Source: Ichthyophis bannanicus
Lineage: Eukaryota; Chordata; Amphibia; Gymnophiona; Ichthyophiidae
Reading direction: 5' to 3'
Assembly (NCBI GenBank): GCA_033557465.1
Contig: CM066043.1
Coordinates: 111,094,278-111,158,277 of the forward strand
Length of the DNA stretch: 64,000 nt
Under the pieces are notes generated by a model that was given only the letters and a program-made list of their open reading frames with translations, did not search any database and was not told the origin of the DNA. A program made the translations under genes and the position numbers. Within the stretch, counting starts at the first letter, position 1, and the number at the start of each line of letters is the position of its first letter. Positions 42,130 through 55,329 of the stretch are shown here, piece after piece.

Positions 42130-43425
42130 TATTTTATTTTTCAGTCTTCCAATTTATCAAGGTCTTCTTGCAATTTTTCACAATCCTCGTGTGTTTTTAC
42201 AACTTTAAATAATTTTGTCTCATCTGCAAATGTGATCACCTCGCTTGTTATCCCCATTTCAAGGTCATTTATGAAGATGTTAAAAAGCAGTAGGCTCAGC
42301 ATATATTCCTGAAATACTCCACTATTTACTTTTCTCCAATGAGAAAATTGGCCATTTAGCCCTACTTTATGTTTTCCATCTTGCAACCATTTCCTAATCC
42401 ACAATAGTACACTGCCCCCTATCCTATGACTTTTTAATTTCCCCAAGTCTCATGAAGGACCTTGTGAAAGGCTTTCTGAAAATCCAGGTACACTATATCA
42501 ACAGAATCACCTTTATCTACGTGTTTATTCACATCTTCAAAAAAATGTAAAAGATTAGCAAGACCTTCTTTGGCTAAATCCATGTTGGCTTTCTGCCATT
42601 AAACCATGACTATCTATAGGTTTGGTAATTTTATTCTTTATAATGGTGTCTACCTTCTGGTACAGACATCAGACTCCCCAGTCTGCAGTTTCCCACATCA
42701 GTCCTGGAGCCCTTTTTACAAACTGGCTTTACATTGGTCATTCTCCAATCCTCAGGTACTATGGACGATTTTAATGATAGTTCACAGATTACTAATAGTA
42801 TGTCAGTAATCTCATATTTCAGTTCTTTCACCACTGTGGGATGTATGCCATCCAATTCAGGCGATTTACTGCTCTTTAGTTTATCAAATAGTTGTAATAC
42901 ATCTTTCCGGTTTAATCGATATTTCTTTCAATTTTTCCGATATATCACTTTTAAATACCATACATCATCTTCAGTAAAGATCAAAAGCAAAGAATTTGTT
43001 CAATCTCTCTGCTATAGCCTTGTCCTCCCTTAGCGTCCCTTTTACCCCTCTATCTTTCAATGGTCCAACTGACTCGCACATTTTGTTTTGTTTTTTCTAC
43101 AAATGTACTTGAAAAATGTTTTATTATGCGCTTTTGCTTCCATGACAAACTTTTTCAAATTCTCTTTGCCTACCTTATCAATGCCTTGGATTTACAGAAA
43201 CTTTGCCAGTATTTATGTTGTTTTTTGTTTGTCATTTAGCTCTTTTTTCCATTTTCTGAAGGATTTTCTCTTAGCTATAAAACAGCCTCTCTGACTTCAC
43301 CTTTAAGCCATGCTGGCTGTTGTCTGGCCTTCCTTCCACTTTTCTTAAATCATGGAATGCATCGGGGTCTGTGCTTCCAAGATGATATTTTTAAATAACG
43401 CCCAGGTCTGATGTAAACTCAATCT
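42130..43425 (-). mobile_element. CR1/L3-like LINE fragment, minus strand
   Basis: Minus translation gives the end of the endonuclease-RT linker near 43290, then DGIHPTVVKEL and VPEDWRMTNVKPVCKKGSR (42740-42855). Further on come KLKSHRIGGSVLLWIRKWL, NIFINDLEMGI and the box FADETKLF (about 42210). The FADD motif has Glu for the second Asp. The copy ends at about 42130 in the RT. Stops and one or more frameshifts are present. Confidence 0.78.
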
Positions 43426-43431
43426 TTGCAG

Positions 43432-44555
43432 TTGCTCCTTTTAAAAAGTGGACGTAAGGATGATATTGAGAACTACAGGCCGGTTAGTCTAACCTCTTTG
43501 GTTAGTAAATTATTGGAAAAGCTACTAAAGGAGAGAATTATAAGGTTTCTGGAGTCCAATGGATTGCAGGATCCGAGGCAGCATAGATTCACCAGAGGCA
43601 GGTCTTGTCAGACAAATTTGATAGATTTCTTTGAATGGGTGACCAGGGAGTTGGACCGAGGGAGTGCCCTAGATGTGGTGTATTTATATTTCAGTAAGGC
43701 CTTTGACACCGTTCCACACAGGCAACTTATAAACAAACTGAGCACCCTAGGGATCCTAAAGTTACTGATTGTCGCCTCCCACTCAACCAATTTCTAACCC
43801 AAAAGATACAGGTAAATAGAGCTCACTCTGAGGAGGTGGTTACTAGTAGTGTGCCGCAAGGATCTGTCCTTGGTCCAATTCTTTTTAACATCTTTGTTAG
43901 TGCTATTGTGGAAGGGCTATTGGGTAAGGTTTGCTTGTTTGCAAATGATACCAAAATCTGCAATAGAGTAGACATCCAGGAAGGAGTAGATAACATGAGG
44001 AGGGATCTAGCTAAGCTTGAAGAATGGTTTAGAATTTGGCAGCTGAAATTAAATGCTAAAAAATGCAGGGTCATGCATTTGGGCTGCAAAAATCCAAAGG
44101 AGTGGTACAGTATAGGGGGTGAGGAGCAGGACCTGGGCATAATTGTGTCTGGCGATCTTAAAGTAGCTAAACAGGTAGAAAAGGTGACTGCGAGTATTGT
44201 GTGCCGTTCTGGAAACTGCATCTTCAAAAGGATATAAGCAGGTTGGAGTCTGTGCAGAGGGTGGCTACTAAAATGGTTAGTGGTCTTCGTTATGTAGCAT
44301 TCTTTGCCAGAATGTGTGTGGTAAAAGCAGTTGACGTAGCTGGGTATAAAACGCTTTGTACAAGCTCCTAGAGAAAAATAAAAATCCATAAACCGTTAAC
44401 CAGGTGAACGTTTGAAAAAACACTGCTCATCTTTGGGGGTAAACAGCATGGAATTTATATATTTTTTGGGATCCTGCTAGGTTCTTGAGAATACTGGACT
44501 TGATAGGCCTTTGGTCCGATTCGGCATAGCAGTTCTTATATTCTTTGGTTTACTC
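43432..44555 (+). mobile_element. CR1-like LINE, 5'-truncated, with 3' end
   Basis: RT pieces read on the plus strand: ENYRPVSLTSLVSKLLEKLL, SCQTNLIDFFEWVTRELD, FSKAFDTVPHRQLI, then VPQGSVLGPILFNIF (about 43855). The catalytic box is FANDTKIC (about 43940), with Asn for the first Asp. A QLKLNAKKCRVMHLG piece follows. The 3' end (44400-44555) has GGAATTTATATATTTTTTGG, TAGGCCTTTGGTCC and TTCTTATATTCTTTGG, typical of CR1-type 3' ends. A frameshift lies near 43790, and it abuts a minus LINE on its left. Confidence 0.82.
43836..44237 (+). pseudogene. CR1-like RT palm/thumb fragment
   Basis: This 133-codon piece is the longest open stretch of the LINE at 43432-44555. It runs from the GSVLGPILFNIF box through FANDTKIC to SGNCIFKRI, stopping at 44237. 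It continues as broken sequence. The Asp-to-Asn change removes a metal-binding residue of the active site. Confidence 0.75.
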
Positions 44556-47500
44556 AATCATTACCATAGTCCCGTGGCTGCAAATTCTGCTGTTTTTCTC
44601 CCCCCCCCCCCCCCCCATCCTTTTACTGCTTAAAAGCAACATAGTGCCAACTTAATTTACAGGAAACAGCCAGACAACATGATTTCTTAGCTCATTTTCG
44701 ATGGATGTGAAGGAAACAGAGGTCTGCTTAGCTAGAAAGTGACAAAGATCAGATGTTAAGTTAGTCCAACAAAAAGGTATCACCTCCAGCTTCTTTCCCA
44801 AGCTTTCTTTCTACATTTGTCAAAGTCTGAAACCGTTATTCTCTCACAGGTAAGTCACCTTTACATAATGTTATCCCCACCAGCACTATTCTCTGTGATG
44901 ACAGCCATTTTAGAGTCACATAACATTTGATTCTAGCAGAGAGAGGAGAGAGATGAGGAAGTGAATTGGTGGGTGCTGCATAGCTTGGCTGAGAAACTTG
45001 GCATTTGTTCCTGAAATAGATCAACTGAAAGAAAACAAAAAGGACTCTTTATTCATAACTATGCCTAGGTGTGTGTGTGTGTGTGTGTATATATTTATAT
45101 TATATATACACACATACACAAACACACACACGCTGACCAAAGACAGCTTTCAACATCCAGCGTCATTCTGAACCGTTCTTGTAGACTGGAATTGGATCAT
45201 TAAAAAATATTTAACCATTAAAAATGTCCTTTCTGTAAATCTTTCTCTTTCCCACACCATACAACAGAAACAATCTTCTGACTGATCCATATACCAGTTA
45301 CATTATGTCCATTTCATTATTTGGCCCACAGCATTCCTTTGGGCTTCTAGTGTTAACTGACCTACACTAGGCTATAGGACGATCAGCCTTCTCAACTATG
45401 CCGTTTTCCTTGTTTTTAAACTCTCACTCATCATCTCATTTAGCCCAGACATCACAGCAAATCCTCAGAGGCCACAATGTGGCTCCTTCCACAGCCCAGT
45501 ACGTGTTTAGCCAGGTCCAGTCACTAGGTGTCACCACTGTGCAGTGATGGGGAGACTCCTGCTCTGTCCCACTACCTTTACTGCAGTCTCCCACTAACCC
45601 AAGGAGTGAAAGTGGGTTCAAGAATCAAGCATAGCTCGCTCCTGCAGCAGAGTGCAAAACACTGCCACCTGGCCACCCTAGTTCCTTCACTGATTAAGTC
45701 ATAGCTGCATCCATCTCAAAATCAGCTGCTCTGTGCTTTGTCCAGCTCCCTCAAGATAGGAATACCAAAAGCAAAAAACAAACCTCATTGAAATTAATCC
45801 ACAACACTGTGCAAAAAGTGGCCTAATGCACATACAGCAAGAAACCATGGAGTGCAAGCTGATCCATTTCATGCAGAACAGAGGAGAAGAGAAAGACACG
45901 CAGGAATGAGAGGCTATAGGAATCTCAGCCACTGAGAATCGTCAAGGCTTTAACTATGGGGCCAGAGCAGCGAAAAGGGAGAGAGATGCAGGATTAGACT
46001 TCACCATTACTGCTTCTCTTTCAGCACATGAGCCAAAATTACTCAAATTTGGTGCATTAGTAACAACTGCCCAAGCCCTGGTGTAACCTAGGCTTTAGAG
46101 ATACAGGTTTGAAACGGAATGTGTGTTTTCAGCCCTCACACACAAAAGCAGTCAGGCCATGAGTCAGACTGCAGAACCCTCAATTCTATAATCCCCAGAT
46201 TAGTTCTTACAGTCCTGCTGAGCGGTACCCCAGTGCCTCTCACTGCCCCAGTAGCACCGGTTACAAGGACAGTGAGATGACACGCTCACATGAAAAACGA
46301 TAGTACGACTCCCAAAAACAGAGAAGAAAGCTTAAAAATCCCCCACAATACAGCGACTTATTTCCTAACTCAACAACTGTGTGTCAAAAGCAAAGCTGAG
46401 TCACTTCCTCAGTTTCCTGAGCTGAGCCAGTGGGCCACCAAACTGTCCTTGCACTCAGTGGATCATGGGGCATTGCGGCTTTAAGCCAGTCATCCCCTCC
46501 CCACAAGGCTTTTTCTATTGCAGCTATGCTGGTAGGTTGTGTGTTGGTGTGTCAATACTGGAACATACATGAAAGTTGAACCATGGTAGAAAACACATTT
46601 TCACACGGTTCCAAGCCTCGGCAGTTTGTAAAGTCAGGCAATCAAACCATTAGCTTAATGGAGAAAAGCAAGAGACTGTGCTACTTCCAGGGAGCAGTAG
46701 ATCTGGAAGGACATCACTTCCTCTCCAAGGGACACACTCACAACAAAACAACAGTCCTGCTAACAACAGGAAAAGCCCCACATATGCCTTCCCTGCAAAC
46801 ACATAAAGCAGATCAAGCAGGAGCAGCAGTTAGGCTGACAGGACAGAGCCTCTTCCCCTTTGCAACGTTACAGAGGCTGTGCGAGACTTCTGTCCTTAAA
46901 TGGACTTTTTTTTTCATTGCCAGAGCACTCTTAGGAGAATAAAGACCACTTTAGAGACTGCTGACAAAACTGCAAGCCCTTTGTATCAGGAGTCTGATCC
47001 ATAATTTTGCCCACCGTTCCTTCCAGCAATAAATGCACAAAGGTACACTACTGTCTACTATCATACGCATGCCTCAGACCCCATCAACCTTTCTCCTCCC
47101 CACTCCAAAGCCCCAAGTCAAAAGGAACATGCAAACCAGCTCTAAATTCAAATCCAAATTTCATGTTGCATGATTTCCAGAATGCTTTCTATTGGGAAGA
47201 GAAAACTTAGAATGGTTTCCCCGCTCCTAGGACAGTGGACACTTGAGAACTGGTGAGACAGAAAGACAGACTAATACCAGTAACCTGGAGCAACTTTAAC
47301 TATTCCTGGCAGCCCAAATTTGACATCAATCATGATTTAAATCACAAAGTCTGCACCAACAAAAATGAACCTGCTTGTTTTAACTGCATTAAAAAGGATG
47401 TTACCAAAAAATGACAACAGCATTTTTCTTCAAACATGAGACTTTGAGTAATAACTTTAGAAATCTACCCAAAAGCGATGGTCAGGGAAGAAAGGAGTCC

Positions 47501-48949
47501 TTAAAAATATAGTATACAAAAATATTTCCCCAATAGAAAAACCTGACTAAAACCATACTATGTCTTGCATTTCTTTGTTGAACCATTTGTATTTGATACA
47601 TACAACATTCTTACTGATCAGTACAGAACTTCATTAAAATATTTCCTTTTGGGGCGACTCTTATAGCCAGCTGCCCTGATAGGGCTTCCTTATAAAGTTT
47701 CCTCAAAGTAGATTTGAAAAATGACGGAGTACAATCAGAATCAGCAGTGTATTCCTCAGGACTGCAGGAATATGTTCTACTGCTTGCCTTTTGCTTCATT
47801 ATTGATTTCTCCCCATCTCTCTTGCATTTATATCCAGGGTCCTCTTCCTTACCCAGATCGACTCGATCCCTCCAAACAAACTTTCATCTTTACACTTTTA
47901 GAGACACAGGCAAGCTTGACTGTGTGTGTTTATATAAATACATCACCTACAAGGGCTGATGACGTCTTCTCTCTCATTTTCATATGTGCAGTTTTAAAAA
48001 AGGAAAATATCAAGGAATGATTGTTGATCCACCTTGAGACTCAACTTGTTTGTCATAGCTGGTATTTTATTGTAGAAAAAGTCAAAAGGCTACAAAGGTT
48101 GTGACATCACAATGCAACTCTGATGGGCTTCATATTATGAGGGTAATTTTATAATAGGCCCCTATTTTCAGGATATTTTCTAAAGACACATAGCTGTCAA
48201 TACAGTAAATCTTCATAACATAGCCTCACAAAACCTGCAGAAATCGTGGATAAAATGCAGCCATGTATATTTAAGCGTACTTGAGAACAGAGGTAAATGC
48301 AGACAGCTCAAAAATGCATGCAGGTGCATCTTTTATCACCTACCTGCACATTTCATGATTCTGTCCCTGACCATACCTACTCAAGAGTCTTGCAAAAACC
48401 ATGTGCCTATGTGTCACCATGCTTTTGTGTGCGCGTGCCCCATGGGGTAATTTTATAAAAGATCATTTACTAAAGGTGTATGCCATGCTGTACTGTGGTA
48501 GCCAAGACCTATAGGCTAGGCCATAAGCCTGAACCTGAAAAATGACAGGCCTAAGAACCAAGCCTGGATTTCAGTAGTGCTGAGACATAAAATTAAAAGA
48601 CAGAATTGAATATTGCTTTAGAATGAAATGCTGCTATAGCAAAGTTTGCACAAAGTGAATACAATGCCTGTATGTTAAATCGTTACTCCAGAATTGTTAC
48701 TTACACTACAGTACAGAGACATGTAAGAGATAGCCCCTGCTCATAAGAGTTTACAGTAAATCAAGACTGGCAACACAACAAGTGGGGACTAGGATATATC
48801 TAGGGGAATGGTAAGGAAACACACAGGAAGTGATCTGGATCCAAAAGCAATAGAAGACTTGGCCACTGTCAATCCCTTCCTCAGACTGCCAAGAACAAAG
48901 GCTGAACCAGCTAGAAGAAGGAATTAATAATCCTTTGGATTATTAATGG
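44556..48949. other. Long stretch without recognised genes
   Basis: About 4.4 kb with only short ORFs and no domain, RNA gene or repeat that I can name, apart from a 17-C run at 44600-44616 and the microsatellite at 45069-45132. The 119-codon frame at 46583-46942 has no motif. It could be host intergenic or intronic DNA. Confidence 0.4.
45069..45132. repeat. (GT)n / (TA)n / (CA)n microsatellite
   Basis: A GT tract passes into TATATATTTATATTATATATA and then a CA tract, so it could fold back on itself. Confidence 0.85.
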
Positions 48950-49250
48950 AGTGGAGGAGTGGCCTAGTGGTTGGGGCAAGGTACTTCAGGCCGGAAGGTA
49001 GGGGGTTCAAATCCCACTAGAGGACAGCAACTTTGGGCTGGAAGGACTGGGGTTTCTAGTCCCACAGGTGCTCCTTGTGGTCTTGGGCAAGCCACTTAAC
49101 CCTCCATAGCCCATGTTCCCTGTAAAATAGTTCTCTCCAAGTTATAATGCCCTGTTCAATGTAATTTCAGTTTGTTCAATGTAAACCGCACTGATGCAGA
49201 ATAGCGCGGTATATAAGAGAATGTAAATAAATAATAATAATAATAAATAA
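48950..49250 (+). mobile_element. tRNA-derived SINE with LINE-like 3' tail
   Basis: A tRNA-like head has an A-box-like GTGGCCTAGTGG (48958-48970) and B box GGTTCAAATCC (49004-49014). The core TTGGGCAAGCCACTTAACCC follows. The tail GTAAACCGCACTGATGCAGA and GCGGTATATAAG ends in (AATA)n. It is the plus-strand counterpart of 7147-7446. Its tail resembles the 3' end of the LINE at 36720-36775, suggesting that LINE type mobilises it. Confidence 0.82.
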
Positions 49251-49259
49251 TCTCCAGGT

Positions 49260-51430
49260 ATCTGATCAACACCCACCATACATCCATTCATTAGATGCAG
49301 TGAGAGGACTTCTCAAGATCCTCCTCTGAGAAGAAGGGCAGAACGGCAGTCAGATTAAGATGAAAGGAAGACAGCATCTATGGGAGAAAGAAGAGCACAG
49401 TCCATAAGGGACAGATGCCATCGAGATGACCAAGAAAGGCTCCCTACAATACTAGGCCTGCAACTTGGACACCCATCTGGCAGACACTATAGCCAACCAG
49501 AAATCCACCTTAAAATGGTCAAATTCTTGAGGAAGGCCTAATAATAAACAGGCTCAAATTAAGCCTTTTCAATGCCATCAGCACCAGAGAGAGACTCTAC
49601 TGAAGCAAAGCTGGGCGCACAAGTGGATGGAACTGCTTCCCTCTCATGAGGAAGTAGACATATCAGGGAGTGCTGACAATTAAATCCCTTTGATGGGACC
49701 CCTGTAGTATTTCAGGGTCACCATCTGAACCCTGAGAATTCAGGGCCATGCCCTGGTCCAGGCCAAACTGCAGGAGAACAAAATAGTGATGATGCCTGCC
49801 TTCGTGGCCTCCATGGATCAAGAGAAACACCATCTCTACCATTTCTCAAAATCTCTCCAGACTTACATATAAGCTAAGGACTTAGAGGCCCACCTGGGAC
49901 ATCTTACTCTATGCCTCTCAAGAGACAGGCCATAGTGGAGGTTCTGGGATCCTCCATTTCCAGGAGCTCCTGCCACAAGAGGCCCATCTCTTGAGGTTGC
50001 AAGGAGGGCCCACCAACAGGTTCAAGAGATCTGTGAATCCAAAGCCACTATAATCACCAGGCCTGAATGGGCCCAAATCCTGTGCAGAAGACTGCTCACC
50101 AGTGGTCATGGAGGGAGACATACAGTATGCCTCCTGGGGCCACTCCTGAAATAGGCTACCAAGCCTGCCATCTGCAGATGTTTCCCACAGCTGAAAAGTT
50201 CCCCACTTTGGCATGCTAAGAGACAATCAAGTCAAACACTGGAAGGCCCCAGCTCTGCACTGAAGGTTGCATGCACGAGGGCTGAACTCCCACTTGCCCT
50301 TATCCACAGAGTTCTGACTCAGGAAGCTACCCTGCACATTGTCTATACCTCTAATGGTTGCTTAAGACAGGGCAATCAGATGCTTCTCTGCCCAATATAG
50401 AGAACCACTCTGGCACTGCAAGTTCCACCTCATTTGTTGACATGTGCTACTGCCATGACAATGTCTCAGAACACCTGGACACATTGCCCACTAGGAGAAG
50501 CCTGGATCTCTCCTGGGCAAGAGAATGCTCTGGCCTCCAGGCAGATAATCACCCAGGCCTGCTGAGTGGATCAGAGTTCCTGGTCCCATTGGTCTAGCAG
50601 TACATACCCCAGCCCTTCTGCTGGCATCCGAGTTTACAAGCACTCAATCCTGTGCTTCCAATAGCATACTGGTCAGCAGGTGATAGACTGCAACCACCAT
50701 CTCAACAGCTCCTTGATCTGCCAAGGAGAGGAAGGGTCTGGTCAAACAAATGGAAACAGATTCCGGAGGGTCTGCCAGTACCTCTGCTGGGGATGCATGA
50801 GCACCCTGGTGCAAGGAAAAAGCACCAAAGTCAATGTTATGGACCCAAAGATCTGAAGGCAGTCCCAGGCCTGTGGAACTGACCGAGCACAAAATGTCCC
50901 GAGGTGGTTCTGAAGCTTGAGGGACTTCTCCATTATTAGGAAAATACAATCCAGGATAGAGGAAAATACAATCCAGGAGAGAGTAGAAGCAAACCCCCAG
51001 GTACTCTAACTCCTGGGAAAGAATCAGGCTGCTCTTGTGATAGCTGATCATCGACCCCAGCTGTTCAAGCTAGTAAATCACCAGGTCTGTCTCATTTCTT
51101 GACTTTTCCAGTGAGTCTGACTGGATCAGCCAGACATCCAGGTATGGGTGAATCCAGATTCCATGTCTGCACAGAAACACCATTACCTTGGAAAGGTTCG
51201 GAGAACCTTGGCTAGTCCAAAGGACAGGACCCAAAACTTGAAATGGCGGTCAGGAACACAGAAGCAGAGAAAACCACTGAAGTGGCTCCCACATGGGAAT
51301 GTTACAATAAGTCTTGGCGAGGTTCTCCCCCTGCCTGGCCAATGCAAGAACAGACCTCATGGTCCTGATATGGAAAAAGGGACTTGGAGTTCAGCTACAA
51401 TCGTCTGATGCCCCTCACTCTCTCGTTCAC
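49260..51430 (-). mobile_element. Old degenerate DIRS element
   Basis: Minus-strand sequence matches DIRS coding in patches. Near 49450-49560 there is weak similarity to the recombinase, and 50640-51250 has clear RT similarity. The ends and inverted repeats were not located. Text near 52470-52590 might be a decayed terminus. Age and many stops put it well before copies 1-3. Confidence 0.6.
50640..51300 (-). pseudogene. Degenerate DIRS reverse transcriptase fragment
   Basis: The RT box reads HPYLDVWLIQSD (51118-51150), where intact copies have PYLDDWL. The ILSQELEYLGVCF piece that follows (about 51005) parallels LQPSQNLEYLGARF in DIRS copy 2, and the open frame runs to 50644. No complete RNase H motif remains. 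Confidence 0.65.
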
Positions 51431-51434
51431 CACT

Positions 51435-51600
51435 TATGGTCCCCAGTTTTGTGATTTTCCTTTTTTCTCATCTTGATTGGATTGTAAGCTCTGATGAGCA
51501 GGGACTGTGACTTACATCTTTATGTACAGCGCTATGTACACCTTGTAGCGCTATACAAATGGATTAGTAGTAGTAGCAGCCTTTACATCCAGTTGTGTGG
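51435..51600 (+). mobile_element. L2-like LINE 3' tail
   Basis: The block GGATTGTAAGCTCTGATGAG, CAGGGACTGTGACTTA, TGTACAGCGCTATGTACACC and TAGCGCTATACAAATG is the conserved 3' end of L2-type LINEs. It ends in a short (TAG)n repeat near 51570. No coding part is attached. Confidence 0.65.
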
Positions 51601-51982
51601 CTGAGCACTGCAGTGGCAAAAAGAGAAAAAAAACACCAAGAAAAAAAAAAAGCTAAAGTCATGGGGAAAAGGGAGTCCTAAAACGGGAATCCCAACATGT
51701 GTTGGGTTGAAAGAGGGAACATGAGCAGGGAAGTTCGACACCTGCAAAGGCTTGAAAGGTCCAGCTGCTAAGCAAAACCTCTTGGGGGTTTTTTCCAGTT
51801 TGGAGCTGTTTTATTTCAAGGTGCAAGAAAGCCAATATACAGCCCACTTAAATCAAAGGGAGAAGGAATAACAAATCAGAAAAAAAAGAGAAAGACCAAA
51901 AGCACGCAGATCAAGAACAGCATGAGGGAAAATGGGAGGGGGCCTGGGCCCAACCTACCTGCCCCTCTCAGGGGCTCCATGG
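51601..51982. other. No gene recognised
   Basis: A-rich sequence with short ORFs only. It may include DIRS leader remnants, but I cannot show it. Confidence 0.35.
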
Positions 51983-52207
51983 AAACCAGATTTAGTTCAT
52001 GCCTTTCTCAGAAGTTCAAGGTGAATTAAATTTGGGTGCTGCAGGAATTCTCCTGCCCCCAGAGGTCTTACAATCTAAGTTTATACCCGAGGTAATGAAG
52101 GGTTAAGCGACTTGCCCAAGAGCACAAGGAGCAGCACTGGGATTTAAACCCAACTTCCCTGGTTTTTAACCCACTGCTCCAACCATTAGGCTACTCGTCT
52201 ATTCCTC
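51983..52207 (-). mobile_element. tRNA-derived SINE (CORE-like), minus strand
   Basis: Shares gatttagttcatgcct, cttgcccaagagcacaagga and tgggatttaaaccc with the copy at 26315-26537. The reverse complement has a B-box-like GGGTTTAAATCCC and the core TTGGGCAAGTCGCTTAACCC. Confidence 0.75.
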
Positions 52208-55200
52208 AGGGTCCTCCTACTCCTATCAGGCCCACCAGCGCTGCAACCCATGGGCAACAGCGCTAGACACAGGGCAGCTGCCGGTTCAAGGAGACAAGAG
52301 TATACCTGAACTCTAAGCAACATGGGGCCTACAAGTCTCGGTCACACAGGCCACAGCCCCATGGTGGGGGCCAGGGGAGATTGGACTGATGCAGCAGTAC
52401 AGATAGACCCAACACTTGCCACCTGCTGGGGAGGCATACAAATACTGGCTTTTCTCAGTGCTGTACCAGCAGATACACCATGTGATGGAATCACTGAAAG
52501 TTGCTGAAGTCTGCCTCTATCTGCTGGCAAGGCAGCATAACCCACACATCTGGGCTGGTCTAGCAGAAGGAACCACAAGTACAATGGCTTTTCTCCCCAT
52601 ATTTTTAAAACTCGTCTTCTTAATCCTGTTATCACAGTGGCAATCCTGAGAAGCGCACATTGTGTTTCTCTCCACAACAGAGTACAAAGGCAGCCTAGAG
52701 CACGGTCCCTGAAGCATAGCCACGAGGACTGCTGCTCTCAGCCTGGGGGGTAGAAGTAGTGAGAGCTGAAAATACTGTCTCTGCGGCACCACCAGTTTGG
52801 CGTAGGAATCAAACCTGGATCACACTGGCATTAAGCCAGAAAAGGTCAGCTCCTGCCTTATTTTATTATTTAATCCAGCTGACATGATTGTCAGCTCCAA
52901 GCTGATAGGATCATTGACAGATTGTCTCACTTCAGTATAAATTTATTGCTGTAGCATCATTAAATATCAATTCTTGCACACGCTACTTCCTCTGCACCAC
53001 CAGCAAATTCACCATTCATTTAATGGGCTCATCATGTGTCAATGAAAGGAACCACACCGACCACACACCTGAAGAACACAGTTATGCGAGAGGAAATAGG
53101 AAAATCTCTGTTTAGTGCTCAGGCTTCGTTATTTGCTCTTACTGAAGCGAGAAGCGAGTATTATGGCATCAATGACACCACCAGCCATCAAAATGGCTCC
53201 CTCCAACTCAGCAATAAAATCTAGCATAAAACCAGCAATAATATACAGCTGCTTAAACATGTTTGCAGAATTATACTGATACTGTCTCACACAAGGCCCC
53301 TGGTTAATGCCCAAGTAAAACAGTTTCTTGCTACACAATCAAGGGGAAATATTTACTGGACACACCCCTCCTTCCTCCCTCCATGTTTCAATTGTCATCT
53401 TCTCATTAAAACTGCCCCCAGACACTCAGTAATGAGGGAAGGACGATGTCCCACCAGCACACAATACTGCATTAGACATTATGCTGTCCCTGACTCAGGC
53501 TGGAGTATGCTTAATAAGTCTCTATGAACCCTTTAATCTGGTACTCTCACCCTTCCCTCTGTGCATAGTCACCTTCTACTCTCACAGCTGTCATCTAGGA
53601 TCCCTGAGCACTGTCAAGGTGATGTCATTATCTGAACATACCTAACTGCTAGCAAAAGGCAGAGGGAGCAGACACCAATTGTGCGAACTTCATCAACATA
53701 TATACGCGGCCACGGAACAAATTAGATCACAATGCGCTACGTGCCCACTGCCAACATAAGGTGCATTTAACCATCAGCTGCTTCAAAAGTAGAACTTCTG
53801 TTACTCTGGGACCCTACAGCCCCCTCTCATCTGTAACCCCAGATACCCACATGCACAGAAGAAATGTTTCTCAGCCACGCACACACAGCCACTGTTCTCA
53901 TCAGAAAAGAGAGTTAATCATGTCTATTGCTGAGGCTGAACCTGACAGGAAAGAGATGTGTTTGAATAGAAAAATGGGAAGTCATCAGATGAGAGAGAGA
54001 AAGGAAAAGGACAAAAGGAGAGGAGAGTGTAAAAGAAGGAAAGAGAAACAGAAAAAAGAATGAGACTGAATTTGAAATCTCTTTTTTCATCATAAGGATT
54101 CCCTGTTCTACAATGATTAAGTCGGATTGCTCTGGAAAACGTTAATGCAGAGTTTTCATAAGTCTTCAATATGTACTTGATTTGGGGAACACCTTTCTTT
54201 ATAATATTCCGTTAAATGTGTTATTCAAATTGATGGAACTAGCTTTTCTTTTATGGATCCAGAGCGCCTAAAGACACTTTTAGTAACTTCCTAGACTCTA
54301 GTTCTTCACTACGATGGATGGATGGAAGCAGTTTACAAACATCCTGTATACCTGAGAACACACCACAAAATGCACAAAAGAAAACATACTAAGTAGGGGA
54401 TGCATAGCACAACAATCATCACCAAAACTCAATACAATACCCCAGTGAAACAAAAGGGACCAATACAGAAAGGAAGCCCACATCGTCTGACATGACGCAA
54501 AAAAGCTCTAAACATTTCTTGATTGATTTGTGTTCTACATCGACTTACTTTTCTTTTGTTATATATAACCTTGGATTTTGTTTTTGGGGGGGGGGGTGAT
54601 AATATGGAGTTTCGTCCTCCCTGTTGGCTTTAACATTTGAGAGAGATTTTGTTTGTTGTTTATATTTCTGTATTAGCTCTCAGTTATATTTCCTGGCAAC
54701 ATATATCAATGCTGTATGTCGTGAAATTTATTACAAAATAAACAGAACCCCCCCCCCAACAAGGAATGCCCATGGAAATAAAGTCAAATGAGGAGATTTT
54801 AGCAATATGACTTGTACTATTCCTCTTCCCCTGTATGCTGGCTGCATTTCCAGTCTTGAAGCAGATTCTCGCTGGGTGGGACTGAAGCGAGTGCAGGATT
54901 AAGGAACAGATTCCTTCAAGGCTCCTACAGGAAAAAAACATCCCCAATGCTACAGGGCCGATAAGAAGAAAAGTCTTAATCCATCCACTCAAGTTCTTCC
55001 TTACCCAATGCATGGGATTGCACCATTCCCAAGACAAGATTTCATCAGGACACACCCCTATATCATCAGCAGTGAAGAGAATCGCCTGGGTCTGTGCAAG
55101 GGTATTGGGCACAGTAGGCAAATCCTCAAACTTATGCCCCCTCTCCCCCAATTTTTGAACATTAAACGCCATCACCATCATAACACCCTGTCTCCCATAA

Positions 55201-55320
55201 CAATCCTGTGCAATCATATAACTGGGCATCATACTTTTAAATTTTAAAAACTTTGTATGTATGTGTGCTTGCCTGCTGTCCCTACAGGTAAAAGAATGTA
55301 CTGATGACTCAGTTTGTGTG
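52208..55320. other. No recognised gene; unassigned sequence
   Basis: About 3.1 kb with no domain that I can name. A 238-codon minus frame (54684-55400) is the longest here; it shows no motif and has low-complexity ends, so I do not call it a gene. A G run lies near 54588-54597. Confidence 0.35.
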
Positions 55321-55329
55321 GCTGTCCAA

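Noticed and set aside
48958..49020. Functional tRNA gene
   Set aside because: A- and B-box-like words are present but no cloverleaf could be formed; it is the head of a SINE.
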